Assembly: GCF_943371255.1 (NCBI RefSeq)
Contig: NZ_CALRUC010000002.1
Location: forward strand, 1 to 64,000
Source of the DNA: Ferrovibrio terrae_B
Lineage (GTDB): Bacteria; Pseudomonadota; Alphaproteobacteria; Ferrovibrionales; Ferrovibrionaceae
Length of the DNA stretch: 64,000 nucleotides
Reading direction: 5' to 3'
Positions 40,859 to 48,361 of this stretch are shown here, one piece after another; positions within the stretch are counted from its first letter, which is position 1; each line of letters opens with the position of its first letter. A program made the translations under genes and the position numbers. The notes under the pieces are model-generated. The model made no database searches. It saw nothing but the letters and a program-made list of their open reading frames with translations, and was not told where the DNA came from.

Positions 40859-41560
40859 ATGAACATCGCGCGCCAGATCGATCGGCACGCCGCGGCGATT
40901 GTTGCGGCGCTTGCCGAAGGCGGGTTCAAGGCTCATTTGAACGATGACCCGAAAGCCTATGCCGACTATGTCGGCACGGTGCCGGGTTACAGCCTGACCT
41001 CTCCGCTCGATCTGGCGTTTGTCGATGTGCGCGAGAAATTCATCTGGCTTCGCGTCACAGATAGCGCCGGCAATCTCGTCGCCATCGAGGCTGGCCGTTA
41101 TCTCAAAGCACCGACGCTCACCGGCGGCCTGAATCGCCTGCTGAAATCCCGGCGCTTCTTCGGTGAGCATCGCCCGACATTGCCTGTCGTCACGACGCTG
41201 CCGGCAATCAACCTCAGCGGCGACCTGGGCTACATGGGTGGCGGCTTCGTTGCCAAGGAGCATCGGGACCGCGGCGTCATGAGCCTCACGGCGCAGCTGA
41301 CGATGCTACATCTCATGCGGCTGTTTCCCATCGATCATCTGTTCGGCCTGGTCAAAGCGCAGCACGTTGCGCGATCGCTGCGGCTGCAGGGTTATGGGTT
41401 CACTTCTGCGACTGCAGTGCGTTGGGCTTACTGGGCCGATTCGGCAGCGCCGGAGACCCTCTTCATGGTGCATGTTGACCGTGCGGCACTCATTGATCGT
41501 GTGGATGAACAGCCACATTACGCGCTCAAGAAATCCACGATCGTAGAAGGTAAAGTCTAG
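40859..41560 (+). CDS. possible GNAT-fold protein in the mom position
   Basis: A 233-residue protein in the place where Mu has mom. A segment at about residues 125-165 (GGGFVAKEHRDRGVMSLTAQ, then LMRLFPIDHLFGLVK) resembles the AcCoA-binding motif and helix of GNAT enzymes, and Mom is itself a GNAT-related enzyme. Whether it modifies DNA bases, proteins or nothing is unknown, and sequence similarity to Mom is not evident by eye. Its start abuts the +1-frame stop of the methylase gene. Confidence 0.5.
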   Translation: MNIARQIDRHAAAIVAALAEGGFKAHLNDDPKAYADYVGTVPGYSLTSPLDLAFVDVREKFIWLRVTDSAGNLVAIEAGRYLKAPTLTGGLNRLLKSRRFFGEHRPTLPVVTTLPAINLSGDLGYMGGGFVAKEHRDRGVMSLTAQLTMLHLMRLFPIDHLFGLVKAQHVARSLRLQGYGFTSATAVRWAYWADSAAPETLFMVHVDRAALIDRVDEQPHYALKKSTIVEGKV

Positions 41561-41595
41561 CTTTCGATTTGCCAGCTCGCCTTAAGCATGAGTCG

Positions 41596-41623
41596 TTGAC
41601 AGAGAACCACCACCGAGGATAAT
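41596..41623 (+). promoter_or_regulatory. strong sigma70 promoter at the right end
   Basis: TTGACA (41596-41601), a 16-base spacer and GATAAT (41618-41623) lie upstream of the HTH gene at 41654, with a GAGAGGAT ribosome site in between. This is the best-looking promoter inside the prophage. It would be active from the host sigma70, so the genes downstream are probably expressed in the lysogen. Confidence 0.75.
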
Positions 41624-41653
41624 TCCGCTCTACCGAGAGGATATATCCGCGCC

Positions 41654-42361
41654 ATGACGACAGGTTGCAGTGGTAGTAGCGATGAAAGGGACGCCCTGAA
41701 GGATTTTGGGGCTCGATTCAAAGCTGCATTCGACCATCGCGTGAGCCTAGCGGGCCTGGATCAGAAGGATGTCGCCGCGGCGATCAAGAAGCATCCTTCG
41801 ACGCTTCGGGCACATCGGGCCGGCGAGAACCCGATGAGCTACTTAGATCTGGAAGCCTATGACGACTATTTCGCAGCGATCGGCCAGCCTGGTCTGATCG
41901 ATGACGTTCGGCAGCAGCGAAACTGGACTGCCTATGCCGAACAGCTGCAGAGCGTTTCTGAATATGGGCCAGCGCAGCGGCTGATGGAATGCGCGCCTGG
42001 CCTGCGGTCGGCCGGCGGTGCGATCGAGGAGTTTTTAGCCGAGCAGGGCCTGCTGCCATACGTGCATATCATGGTGGCAGCTGATGGTGCCGTGAGGACG
42101 AGCGCGATCGGCTCGAAGATGCCGACCGCCAGGGCGCTCGATCCTAGCATCAAGATGCGTGACGTCCGGAACCTCAGCGACCGGGCGTATGGTCAATTCC
42201 TGCACCGCCAGGTGCATGAGCTGCTGCAGGATGGCAGGGACGTTGTGCAGCATATTTCGGCGCCTTCGATGAGCTATTACAGGCTCGGCGTGCCGGTGGG
42301 AAACTTCCTGGTCGCCGTGACGTTCGGCGCCCAGGTCATTCCGTCTTACAAGTTGGGTTGA
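41654..42361 (+). CDS. HTH protein with PAS-like C-terminal domain
   Basis: A 235-residue protein. The first 70 residues (FGARFKAAFDHRVSLAGLDQ, DVAAAIKKHPSTLRAHRAGE) form a helix-turn-helix of the XRE type. The C-terminal 110 residues (LPYVHIMVAADGAVRTSAIG, then VVQHISAPSMSYYRLGVPVG) have strand-helix spacing like a PAS or sensor domain. It has its own strong promoter. It may be a lysogenic regulator or a host-modifying cargo gene; neither ligand nor target is known. Confidence 0.65.
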   Translation: MTTGCSGSSDERDALKDFGARFKAAFDHRVSLAGLDQKDVAAAIKKHPSTLRAHRAGENPMSYLDLEAYDDYFAAIGQPGLIDDVRQQRNWTAYAEQLQSVSEYGPAQRLMECAPGLRSAGGAIEEFLAEQGLLPYVHIMVAADGAVRTSAIGSKMPTARALDPSIKMRDVRNLSDRAYGQFLHRQVHELLQDGRDVVQHISAPSMSYYRLGVPVGNFLVAVTFGAQVIPSYKLG

Positions 42362-42388
42362 GTCAGGCAAGCAAAAGGGGTCGGTTTA

Positions 42389-42550
42389 ATGGGTAAGGAA
42401 GCAGGATTTCAGGCGGGCAGCGACAAGCCGGATCGGGCGACGGCTCTTAAGCCGTCCATGGAGAAGGCAAAGGTGAAGCCCAGAACCGAGATCTTAAAGA
42501 TCAAGCGCGGGCGGCTCTCGGTCGAGCTGCGGATCAGCGGCGAAGATTGA
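42389..42550 (+). CDS. small basic hypothetical protein
   Basis: A 53-residue, lysine-rich protein (MGKEAGFQAGSDKPDRATAL, then KPRTEILKIKRGRLSVELRI). An AAAGGGG ribosome site lies eight bases ahead. It follows the HTH gene and probably shares its transcript. It ends two bases before the stop of the convergent zinc-ribbon gene. The function is unknown. Confidence 0.5.
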   Translation: MGKEAGFQAGSDKPDRATALKPSMEKAKVKPRTEILKIKRGRLSVELRISGED

Positions 42551-42552
42551 TG

Positions 42553-43092
42553 TCACTGATCGATAAATTCGTCGGCCACGGGCAGCCGGTTGGGTGTGAT
42601 CAGAATCCGGCCCAAACCCTTCCGCCTGCACTGCTGGCAGCGCGCTGCCCGCTCGGCGGCGATCAGGGTCATATTGCCCTTGCCGGCAGCGACCAGGGCG
42701 GGCAGGTCAAGCTCGGCCCGGTGACGGCACAGATTGCCGTGCGGCGGCAGGGGCGCGAGGCAGTGAACCGAGGCCTTATCGCCCCGGCTGTGGTGATAGC
42801 CCAGCGTGGGCGCCCTGCGGTCCTTCCGGTAGAAGGTTTCCTCGGGCGTTTCCGGGCGCCTGGTGATGACAAAATCGAGGCCCTTGGCGTTGCAGGCAGG
42901 GCAACGCAGCAGAGGGCCGATTTCCTCCAGCGGCGTCTTGTCGCCGTGCAGGACAGCCAGGCGCAGCGGCTGCAGCTCTCTCTGGTGCCCGAAACGGCAC
43001 CGGCCGAAGAGTTTGACGCCGCCGCGGCTGACGCCGATCGGGGTGGTAAGGTCGGGCGGTGGAGAGCGTCGAACGGGCTGCATTTGTTCCAT
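42553..43092 (-). CDS. zinc-ribbon protein on the opposite strand at the right end
   Basis: A 179-residue protein with three cysteine knuckles: CRFGH, CPACNAKG and a C-terminal CQQCRRKG followed by LGRILITPNRLPVADEF. The layout suggests one or two zinc ribbons around a charged, Arg/Pro-rich middle. It runs leftward, against the rest of the right end. The ATG at 43092 is chosen over longer in-frame options because no ribosome site supports them. The function is unknown; a nucleic-acid-binding role is likely. Confidence 0.6.
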   Translation of the reverse strand: MEQMQPVRRSPPPDLTTPIGVSRGGVKLFGRCRFGHQRELQPLRLAVLHGDKTPLEEIGPLLRCPACNAKGLDFVITRRPETPEETFYRKDRRAPTLGYHHSRGDKASVHCLAPLPPHGNLCRHRAELDLPALVAAGKGNMTLIAAERAARCQQCRRKGLGRILITPNRLPVADEFIDQ

Positions 43093-43097
43093 TGATT

Positions 43098-43114
43098 CCC
43101 GGCTTGAAGCCGGG
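43098..43114. promoter_or_regulatory. 17-bp perfect palindrome upstream of the zinc-ribbon gene
   Basis: CCCGGCTT G AAGCCGGG is a perfect dyad six bases upstream of the zinc-ribbon start. It could be an operator controlling that gene or an mRNA hairpin limiting its translation. No T-run follows, so it is not a standard terminator. Confidence 0.5.
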
Positions 43115-43162
43115 GCGCAATAGAGCAACCGTTAAAGGCCGTTTGAGGCTTGTGGGTAAATC

Positions 43163-43243
43163 TGAGGAAATGTCTCGGAAATGGGCGATAAATGGAGTCC
43201 GAAATCAAATGTCGCGGAATCCGAAATTTTGCGGCGCGCTACA
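43163..43243. other. prophage right end with repeated transposase-site motifs
   Basis: Four imperfect copies of a GGAAAT/CCGAAAT motif face the same way: TGAGGAAAT (43163), CTCGGAAAT (43174), GTCCGAAAT (43197-43205) and ATCCGAAAT (43219-43227). The element ends GCGCGCTACA at 43243. The last five bases are the inverse of the left-end TGTAG. GTCCGAAA also occurs near the left end. These are probable MuA-type binding sites. Confidence 0.6.
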
Positions 43244-44129
43244 TTCAGCCCCTCAACCGCAGCCCGGCCATGATTGGGAAGCGCGTCTGCCCGCGCCCGA
43301 CCTGCTGCGCCAGGCCTATGCGCGGGATGGCTATGCGATCATCCGTGGACTGTTTTCCCCGGCCGAGGTGGCCGCCATGGCCGGGGCCTTCGACCGCCTG
43401 CAGGCCTCCGGCCTGGCGCTCGGTCGCAGTTTCCGCCATGGCAATCTGCTGTTCCGGCTGGGCGACGACCCGCATCTGGGCCGCATCCTGCGCATGGTGC
43501 AGTGGCCGTCCTGGCGCGATGCCCTGCTGGACCGCGTGCGGCTCGATCCCCGTTTCGTGGCCGTGCTGAAACCCCTGATCGGCGACAACCTCAAGCAGAT
43601 CATCAACCAGATGCACTGGAAGCCGCCGGGCGCGGCGAAAGTGGAATTCGCCTATCACCAGGACAGCCGTTTCCGCCGGCCGGCCGAGGCCTTCCGCGAT
43701 CTGGCCGGCTCTTATGTGCAGACCGGCATCGCCATCGACGCGCATACAAGGGCCAGCGGCGCCATGAAGGTGATCCCGGGCAGCCATCTGCTCGGCAACC
43801 TCGATCTCGGCGGCGACGGTCCGATCCTGCAGCAGACGATGCAGGATGCGGCCCTGCAGGCGGTCGGCCTCGATCCGGCCGCGGCAGTCGATCTCGAACT
43901 GGCGCCCGGCGATCTGGCGCTGTGGTCGCCCTTCCTGGTGCATGGTTCGGGGATCAACAGCACGGCTGCCGACCGCCGGCTCTATATCAACGGTTATGTC
44001 ACAGCTGAAAACTGTGATCGCGGCGAATGGGCTTTTCGCGCCGGCCAGCCGCAACGGCTCGGTGTCGAACCCGTTCTGGTGCATTACGAAGCCCTGCACG
44101 AAAAGCCCGAGCCGCATTTCGTTGAGTGA
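43209..44129 (+). CDS. PhyH-family Fe(II)/2OG dioxygenase with phage-derived start
   Basis: A 306-residue phytanoyl-CoA-dioxygenase-like enzyme. Iron ligands are H150 and D152 (AYHQDSRF) and distal H245 (LVHGSG); R256/R257 (RRLYINGY) would hold 2-oxoglutarate. The substrate is unknown. The first 12 residues (MSRNPKFCGALH) come from the prophage right end, with GGAG upstream, and join in frame to the host gene at 43244. The original 5' end is at 3456. Function may thus be kept under new control. It lies upstream of zwf. Confidence 0.85.
   Translation: MSRNPKFCGALHSAPQPQPGHDWEARLPAPDLLRQAYARDGYAIIRGLFSPAEVAAMAGAFDRLQASGLALGRSFRHGNLLFRLGDDPHLGRILRMVQWPSWRDALLDRVRLDPRFVAVLKPLIGDNLKQIINQMHWKPPGAAKVEFAYHQDSRFRRPAEAFRDLAGSYVQTGIAIDAHTRASGAMKVIPGSHLLGNLDLGGDGPILQQTMQDAALQAVGLDPAAAVDLELAPGDLALWSPFLVHGSGINSTAADRRLYINGYVTAENCDRGEWAFRAGQPQRLGVEPVLVHYEALHEKPEPHFVE
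43244..43273 (+). repeat. right copy of 30-bp junction repeat
   Basis: This block starts immediately after the CTACA end of the prophage and runs from TTCAGCCCCTCAACC to CCATGA. It differs from the left copy at three positions (43253, 43265, 43267). In the dioxygenase frame two differences are silent (Pro codons) and one changes Asp to Gly. The final CATGA is identical in both copies and would fit a 5-bp Mu-type duplication by itself. Confidence 0.85.
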
Positions 44130-44180
44130 TGCCGGCCATCAGTGGTTGATCGCCCGCGCCGAGTTTGTCACGCTCACCCC

Positions 44181-45656
44181 ATGACACATCCCAGCGGCAG
44201 CTTTTCCTTCGATCTCGTCATTTTCGGCGCCACTGGCGACCTGTCGCTGCGCAAGCTGGTGCCGGCGCTGTATCACCGCGATGTCGCCGGCCAGCTCAAT
44301 GACGATGTCCGGCTGTTTGCCGTCGCCCGCGGCGAAATGCCGGACGAAGAATTCCGCAGCCTCGCACGCGGCGCGCTGGATCGTCATCTCGATGCCAAGG
44401 ATTTCAGCGAGGCCGCCGTCGAGCGTTTCGTGTCCCGTTTCCGCTATCTCAGCCTCGATGCGGAAACCCCTGCCGACTATGCCGCGCTGGCAAAAGCTCT
44501 AAATGGCGGCACGGAGCGCGTGCTGGTGTTCTATCTCGCCATGGCGCCGCGCTTCTTCGGCCCGATCTGTACCCAGCTGGCGGCAGCCGGCCTGAACCGG
44601 CCGCAGGCCCGCGTCGTGCTGGAAAAGCCGATCGGCCATGATCTGGCCTCGGCGCGCGCGGTCAACGGCGCGGTGGCGGCGGCCTTCTCCGAGGACCGCG
44701 TCTTCCGCATCGATCACTATCTGGGCAAGGAAACCGTGCAGAACCTGATGGCGCTGCGCTTTGCCAATGCGCTGTTCGAGCCGGTCTGGCATCGCGGCGT
44801 GATCGACCATGTGCAGGTGACGGTGGCCGAGAAGATCGGCGTCGAGGGCCGCGCCGGCTATTACGACCATGCCGGCGCGCTGCGCGACATGGTGCAGAAT
44901 CATCTGCTGCAGTTGCTCTGCCTGGTGGCGATGGAGCCGCCGAATGCCTTTGCCGCCGATGCGGTGCGTGATGAAAAACTGAAGGTGCTGGAAGCGCTGC
45001 GCCCGCTCACCGATGGCACCATCGGTGAAAAGACCGTGCGCGGCCAGTATGCGGCCGGTGCTGTCGATGGCGGCGCCGTGCCCGGCTATGGCGAGGAAAT
45101 CGGGCGCGACGACAGCACCACGGAAACCTTTGTCGTGGTCAAGGCCGAGGTCGAGACCTGGCGCTGGGCCGGCGTGCCATTCTATCTGCGCACCGGCAAG
45201 CGGCTGCCGGTGCGGCGCTCGGAGATCGTCGTGCAGTTCCGCCCGGTGCCGCATCTGATCTTCCCTGCGGCGGCGCGCGACGTGGTACCCAATCGTCTCG
45301 TCATCCGCCTGCAGCCCGACGAGGGCATCTCGCTGCATATGATGAGCAAGGTGCCGGGGCCGGGCGGCATGCGGCTGCGCACCGCGCCGCTCAATCTCAG
45401 CTTCGCCGAAACCTTCCAGGGCCGGCAGCCCGATGCCTATGAACGCCTGTTGATGGATGTGGTGCGCGGCAACCCGATGCTGTTCATGCGCAGCGACGAG
45501 GTCGATGCGGCCTGGCGCTGGATCGAACCGATCCTGGCCGGCTGGCAGTCGCAAAGCGATCGGCCCAAGCCCTATACGGCCGGCAGCTGGGGGCCATCGG
45601 CGGCGATTGGCCTGATCGAACGCGACGGCCGCACCTGGCACGAAGACATGCGCTGA
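44181..45656 (+). CDS. zwf: glucose-6-phosphate 1-dehydrogenase
   Basis: A 491-residue enzyme that oxidises glucose-6-phosphate to 6-phosphogluconolactone with NADP+, entering the pentose-phosphate and Entner-Doudoroff pathways. The dinucleotide motif FGATGDLSLRKLVPALY is at residues 13-29, and the active-site signature RIDHYLGKE near 175. Length is standard. The ATG at 44181 gives the normal N-terminus. It ends on the base where the histidine-kinase gene begins (ATGGCC overlapping TGA), so the two are probably cotranscribed. Confidence 0.96.
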   Translation: MTHPSGSFSFDLVIFGATGDLSLRKLVPALYHRDVAGQLNDDVRLFAVARGEMPDEEFRSLARGALDRHLDAKDFSEAAVERFVSRFRYLSLDAETPADYAALAKALNGGTERVLVFYLAMAPRFFGPICTQLAAAGLNRPQARVVLEKPIGHDLASARAVNGAVAAAFSEDRVFRIDHYLGKETVQNLMALRFANALFEPVWHRGVIDHVQVTVAEKIGVEGRAGYYDHAGALRDMVQNHLLQLLCLVAMEPPNAFAADAVRDEKLKVLEALRPLTDGTIGEKTVRGQYAAGAVDGGAVPGYGEEIGRDDSTTETFVVVKAEVETWRWAGVPFYLRTGKRLPVRRSEIVVQFRPVPHLIFPAAARDVVPNRLVIRLQPDEGISLHMMSKVPGPGGMRLRTAPLNLSFAETFQGRQPDAYERLLMDVVRGNPMLFMRSDEVDAAWRWIEPILAGWQSQSDRPKPYTAGSWGPSAAIGLIERDGRTWHEDMR

Positions 45657-46966
45657 TGGCCGCTCTGCTGGACCGCCTGCGCGACCGCCTCGGCCCGCAT
45701 CTGAGCGCGGCCGATGATCCGGCCGGCCGCGTGCGCCTGCAGACCCTGGTGCTGTTGCGCTGGATCGCCATCATCGGCCAGCTGCTGGCCATCCTGTTTG
45801 TGCATTTCGGGCTGAACTTCAAACTGCCGCTGCTGCCGGCGCTGGCGGTGGTCGGCATTTCCGCACTGCTCAACATCGTCCTCTTCATCATCTACCCGAC
45901 CGCCAAGCGACTGAGCGAGAAGGGGGCAGCGGGTTATCTTGCCTTCGACCAGATCCAGCTCTGCATCCTGCTGTTCCTCACCGGCGGCATCGACAATCCC
46001 TTCACCGTGCTGATCCTGGTGCCGGTCACGGTCTCGGCCACCATTCTCACCCTGCGTTCCACGGTGGTGCTGGGGCTGCTGGCCTTCGTGCTCACCACGC
46101 TGATGACGATCTACCACCTGCCGCTGCCCTGGGGCGACCATGCCGAAGTGCTGCAGCCGCCGCTGCTGCAATGGGGCAATCTCATCGCCCTGGTGCTGGG
46201 CACGCTGTTCATCGCCGCTTATGCCTGGCAGGTGGCGGAGGAAGCCCGGCGCATGTCGGATGCGCTGGCAGCCACGCAGATGGCACTGGCGCGCGAGCAG
46301 CAGGTCTCGGCGCTGGGCGGTCTGGCCGCCGCGGCGGCCCATGAACTGGGTTCGCCGCTGGGCACCATTGCCGTTGTGGTGAAGGAAATCGGACGTGAAC
46401 TGGCGGCTGACAATCCGCTGGCGGAAGATATCGCGCTGCTGCAGAGCCAGGTCGAACGCTGCCGCGACATTCTGGCGCGTCTGTCGCGCCGTCCCTCGGC
46501 CACCTCCGACCCGGAAGCCTTCTCTGATCTCGGTATTGCCAACATGATGGAGGTGGTGGCAATGCCCTGGCGCCGCGAGGGCATTGCCTTTGCCGTGCAG
46601 CTGATCGGCACTGGCACGCCGCCGGTTTTGCCGCGCCGGCCCGAAATCCTGCATGGACTGGGCAACCTGCTGCAAAACGCCATGGAGTTCGCCCGCGCCA
46701 GTGTCGATATCGAGGTGGACTGGGACGACAAAACCATCCGTCTGCGTATTCTTGACGATGGCCCCGGCCTGAACGTGGATATCCTCTCGGCCTTGGGCGA
46801 GCCCTATGTGACCAGCCGGCCTGACAGCGGCGGCATGGGCCTGGGCGTCTTCATCGCCATGAACCTGCTGCGCCGCAGCGGAGCATCGGTCGCCTTTGCC
46901 AACCGGCCGGGTGGCAGCGGCACCCAGGTGGCGGTCAGCTGGCCACGCGACCTGACGGCAAAATAG
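45656..46966 (+). CDS. regB: redox-sensing histidine kinase (RegB/PrrB/ActS family)
   Basis: A 436-residue sensor kinase. Six hydrophobic helices occupy residues about 30-190, with the quinone-sensing motif GGIDNPF at 111-117. The H-box AAAAHELGSPLGT has His229. The conserved redox cysteine lies in QVERCRDILARL (C269, equivalent to RegB Cys265). N and G boxes follow (NLLQNAMEFA, DDGPGL, GGMGLG). It autophosphorylates under reducing, low-oxygen conditions and signals to RegA. The response regulator gene is 55 bases downstream. Confidence 0.93.
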   Translation: MAALLDRLRDRLGPHLSAADDPAGRVRLQTLVLLRWIAIIGQLLAILFVHFGLNFKLPLLPALAVVGISALLNIVLFIIYPTAKRLSEKGAAGYLAFDQIQLCILLFLTGGIDNPFTVLILVPVTVSATILTLRSTVVLGLLAFVLTTLMTIYHLPLPWGDHAEVLQPPLLQWGNLIALVLGTLFIAAYAWQVAEEARRMSDALAATQMALAREQQVSALGGLAAAAAHELGSPLGTIAVVVKEIGRELAADNPLAEDIALLQSQVERCRDILARLSRRPSATSDPEAFSDLGIANMMEVVAMPWRREGIAFAVQLIGTGTPPVLPRRPEILHGLGNLLQNAMEFARASVDIEVDWDDKTIRLRILDDGPGLNVDILSALGEPYVTSRPDSGGMGLGVFIAMNLLRRSGASVAFANRPGGSGTQVAVSWPRDLTAK

Positions 46967-47021
46967 ACCGGAAACCGTGCGGGGGTTGCGCAGTGCCCCC
47001 GCTGCGGTACATTCTGCCGCC

Positions 47022-47549
47022 ATGACCGATATGTCCCTGCTGATCGTCGATGACGATGAACCGCTGCGCATGCGTCTGGCGCGTGCGATGGAAAAGCGTG
47101 GTTATGTGGTGCAGACCGCTGAGTCTGTCGCAATTGGCATCCAGATGGCGCGGGCCAAGCCACCGGCCTATGCGGTCGTCGACCTCAAATTGGGCGATGG
47201 CAATGGCCTGGATGTTGTCACCGCGATCCGCCAGGTGCGCCAGGATGCGCGCGTGGTGATGCTCACCGGCTATGGCAATATCGCCACCGCGGTTGCTGCC
47301 GTGAAGGCGGGGGCGGCCGACTATCTGCCCAAACCGGCCGATGCCGATGATGTCGATCGCGCGCTGCGCGTCGGCAATGCGGCACATCCGGCACCGCCGG
47401 ACGAGCCGATGTCGGCCGAGCGCGTGCGCTGGGAACATATCCAGCGCGTCTTCGAACTTTGCGACCGCAATGTGTCGGAGACGGCGCGCCGGCTGAAGAT
47501 GCATCGCCGCACTCTGCAGCGCATCCTCGCCAAGCGTTCGCCGCAGTAG
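47022..47549 (+). CDS. regA: response regulator (RegA/PrrA/ActR family)
   Basis: A 175-residue response regulator. The receiver domain has the acidic pair DDDE near residue 10 and phospho-acceptor D54 (VVDLKLGDGNGLDVV). A proline-containing linker (APPDEP) leads to the C-terminal Fis-type HTH NVSETARRLKMHRRTLQRIL, the near-invariant RegA output domain. It controls respiration and carbon/nitrogen genes in alphaproteobacteria. The partner kinase lies upstream. ATG 47022 starts the normal N-terminus. Confidence 0.94.
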   Translation: MTDMSLLIVDDDEPLRMRLARAMEKRGYVVQTAESVAIGIQMARAKPPAYAVVDLKLGDGNGLDVVTAIRQVRQDARVVMLTGYGNIATAVAAVKAGAADYLPKPADADDVDRALRVGNAAHPAPPDEPMSAERVRWEHIQRVFELCDRNVSETARRLKMHRRTLQRILAKRSPQ

Positions 47550-47568
47550 GCGTCATGCTGATCGGGCC

Positions 47569-48300
47569 ATGCTGATCGAAGAGGCGAGGCTGCCGCCGGG
47601 GCTCCGCGTTTACGCCATTGGCGATATTCATGGCCGGGTCGACCTGCTCGACCAGCTGCATGCCAAGATCGAAACCGATCTCGCGCCTTCTTCGGAATAT
47701 GGCGCCCCTGAAAAAACCGTCATTGTCTATCTGGGCGACTATATCGACCGCGGGCCGGATTCCCATGCGGTGATCGAGCGACTGACCCGCCCGCGCTTTC
47801 CCGGCGTCGAGATCGTCACGCTGCTCGGCAATCATGAAGCGATGCTGCTGGAATTCCTTGAGGCGCCCTATGGTGCCGCGCTGTGGCTGGCCAATGGCGG
47901 CGATGCCACCTTGCGCAGCTACAAGGTCAAGATTCCCGGCTCCTTCGATGAATTTCTGCTGACCCAGCGCGCCCTGCTGGGCGTGCTGCCGCGCCACCAC
48001 AAGCAGTTCCTGCTCGGTCTGCCGGTCCAGGTGCAGTATGGCGACTATCTGTTCGTACATGCCGGCATCAAGCCGGGCCTGCCGCTGGATCGCCAGAGTC
48101 GCGAAAATATGATCTGGATTCGCGGTGTCTTCCTCGATTCGGAAATCGACCACGGCATGATCGTGGTGCATGGCCATACCATCGTTCATGAGGTGGAGTG
48201 GCGACCCAATCGCATCGGTGTCGATACCGGGGCCTATACCACCGGCCGGCTGACCGCCCTGGTGCTGGACGGGGCCGGACGGCGCCTGCTGCACACCTGA
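47569..48300 (+). CDS. PPP-family metallophosphatase (Ser/Thr phosphatase-like)
   Basis: A 243-residue enzyme with all three PPP-family metal signatures: GDIHG (residue about 18), GDYIDRG (about 58) and GNHE (about 87), plus later His ligands (FVHAGIKPG, VVHGHTIV). It binds two metals and hydrolyses phosphoesters; bacterial members act on proteins or on Ap4A. The substrate is unknown. It follows the regulator with a 19-base gap and may share its transcript. Confidence 0.9.
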   Translation: MLIEEARLPPGLRVYAIGDIHGRVDLLDQLHAKIETDLAPSSEYGAPEKTVIVYLGDYIDRGPDSHAVIERLTRPRFPGVEIVTLLGNHEAMLLEFLEAPYGAALWLANGGDATLRSYKVKIPGSFDEFLLTQRALLGVLPRHHKQFLLGLPVQVQYGDYLFVHAGIKPGLPLDRQSRENMIWIRGVFLDSEIDHGMIVVHGHTIVHEVEWRPNRIGVDTGAYTTGRLTALVLDGAGRRLLHT

Positions 48301-48361
48301 AACGCCGGGGGATAAACAGGGCGGGGCTGGCATTTGGGCCCTCGCCGGTGTATCGAAAGCC

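Larger units (their letters stand above)
3509..43243 (+). mobile_element. Mu-type transposable prophage, about 39.7 kb
   Basis: The element is bounded by inverted terminal TGTAG (3509 onward) and CTACA (ending 43243). It carries a leftward repressor, Ner-like protein, DDE transposase, MuB-type ATPase, Mor-type activator, lysis genes, terminase, portal, F-like protein, fused protease/capsid, and a full contractile tail set in Mu order (sheath, tube, chaperone, tape measure, gp43-gp48). A Com/DNA-modification locus sits at the right end, as in Mu. No broken structural gene was seen, so it may be functional. There is no integrase/recombinase and no invertible fibre cassette. Confidence 0.95.

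Noticed and set aside
42547..43095. Plus-strand frame at the right end
   Set aside because: The minus-strand frame here has regular zinc knuckles and a coherent start. The plus-strand reading is Arg/Gly-rich with no motif.
3509..43243. Integrase-mediated site-specific prophage
   Set aside because: No tyrosine or serine recombinase or tRNA target is present, whereas MuA/MuB-type genes and TG/CA termini are.
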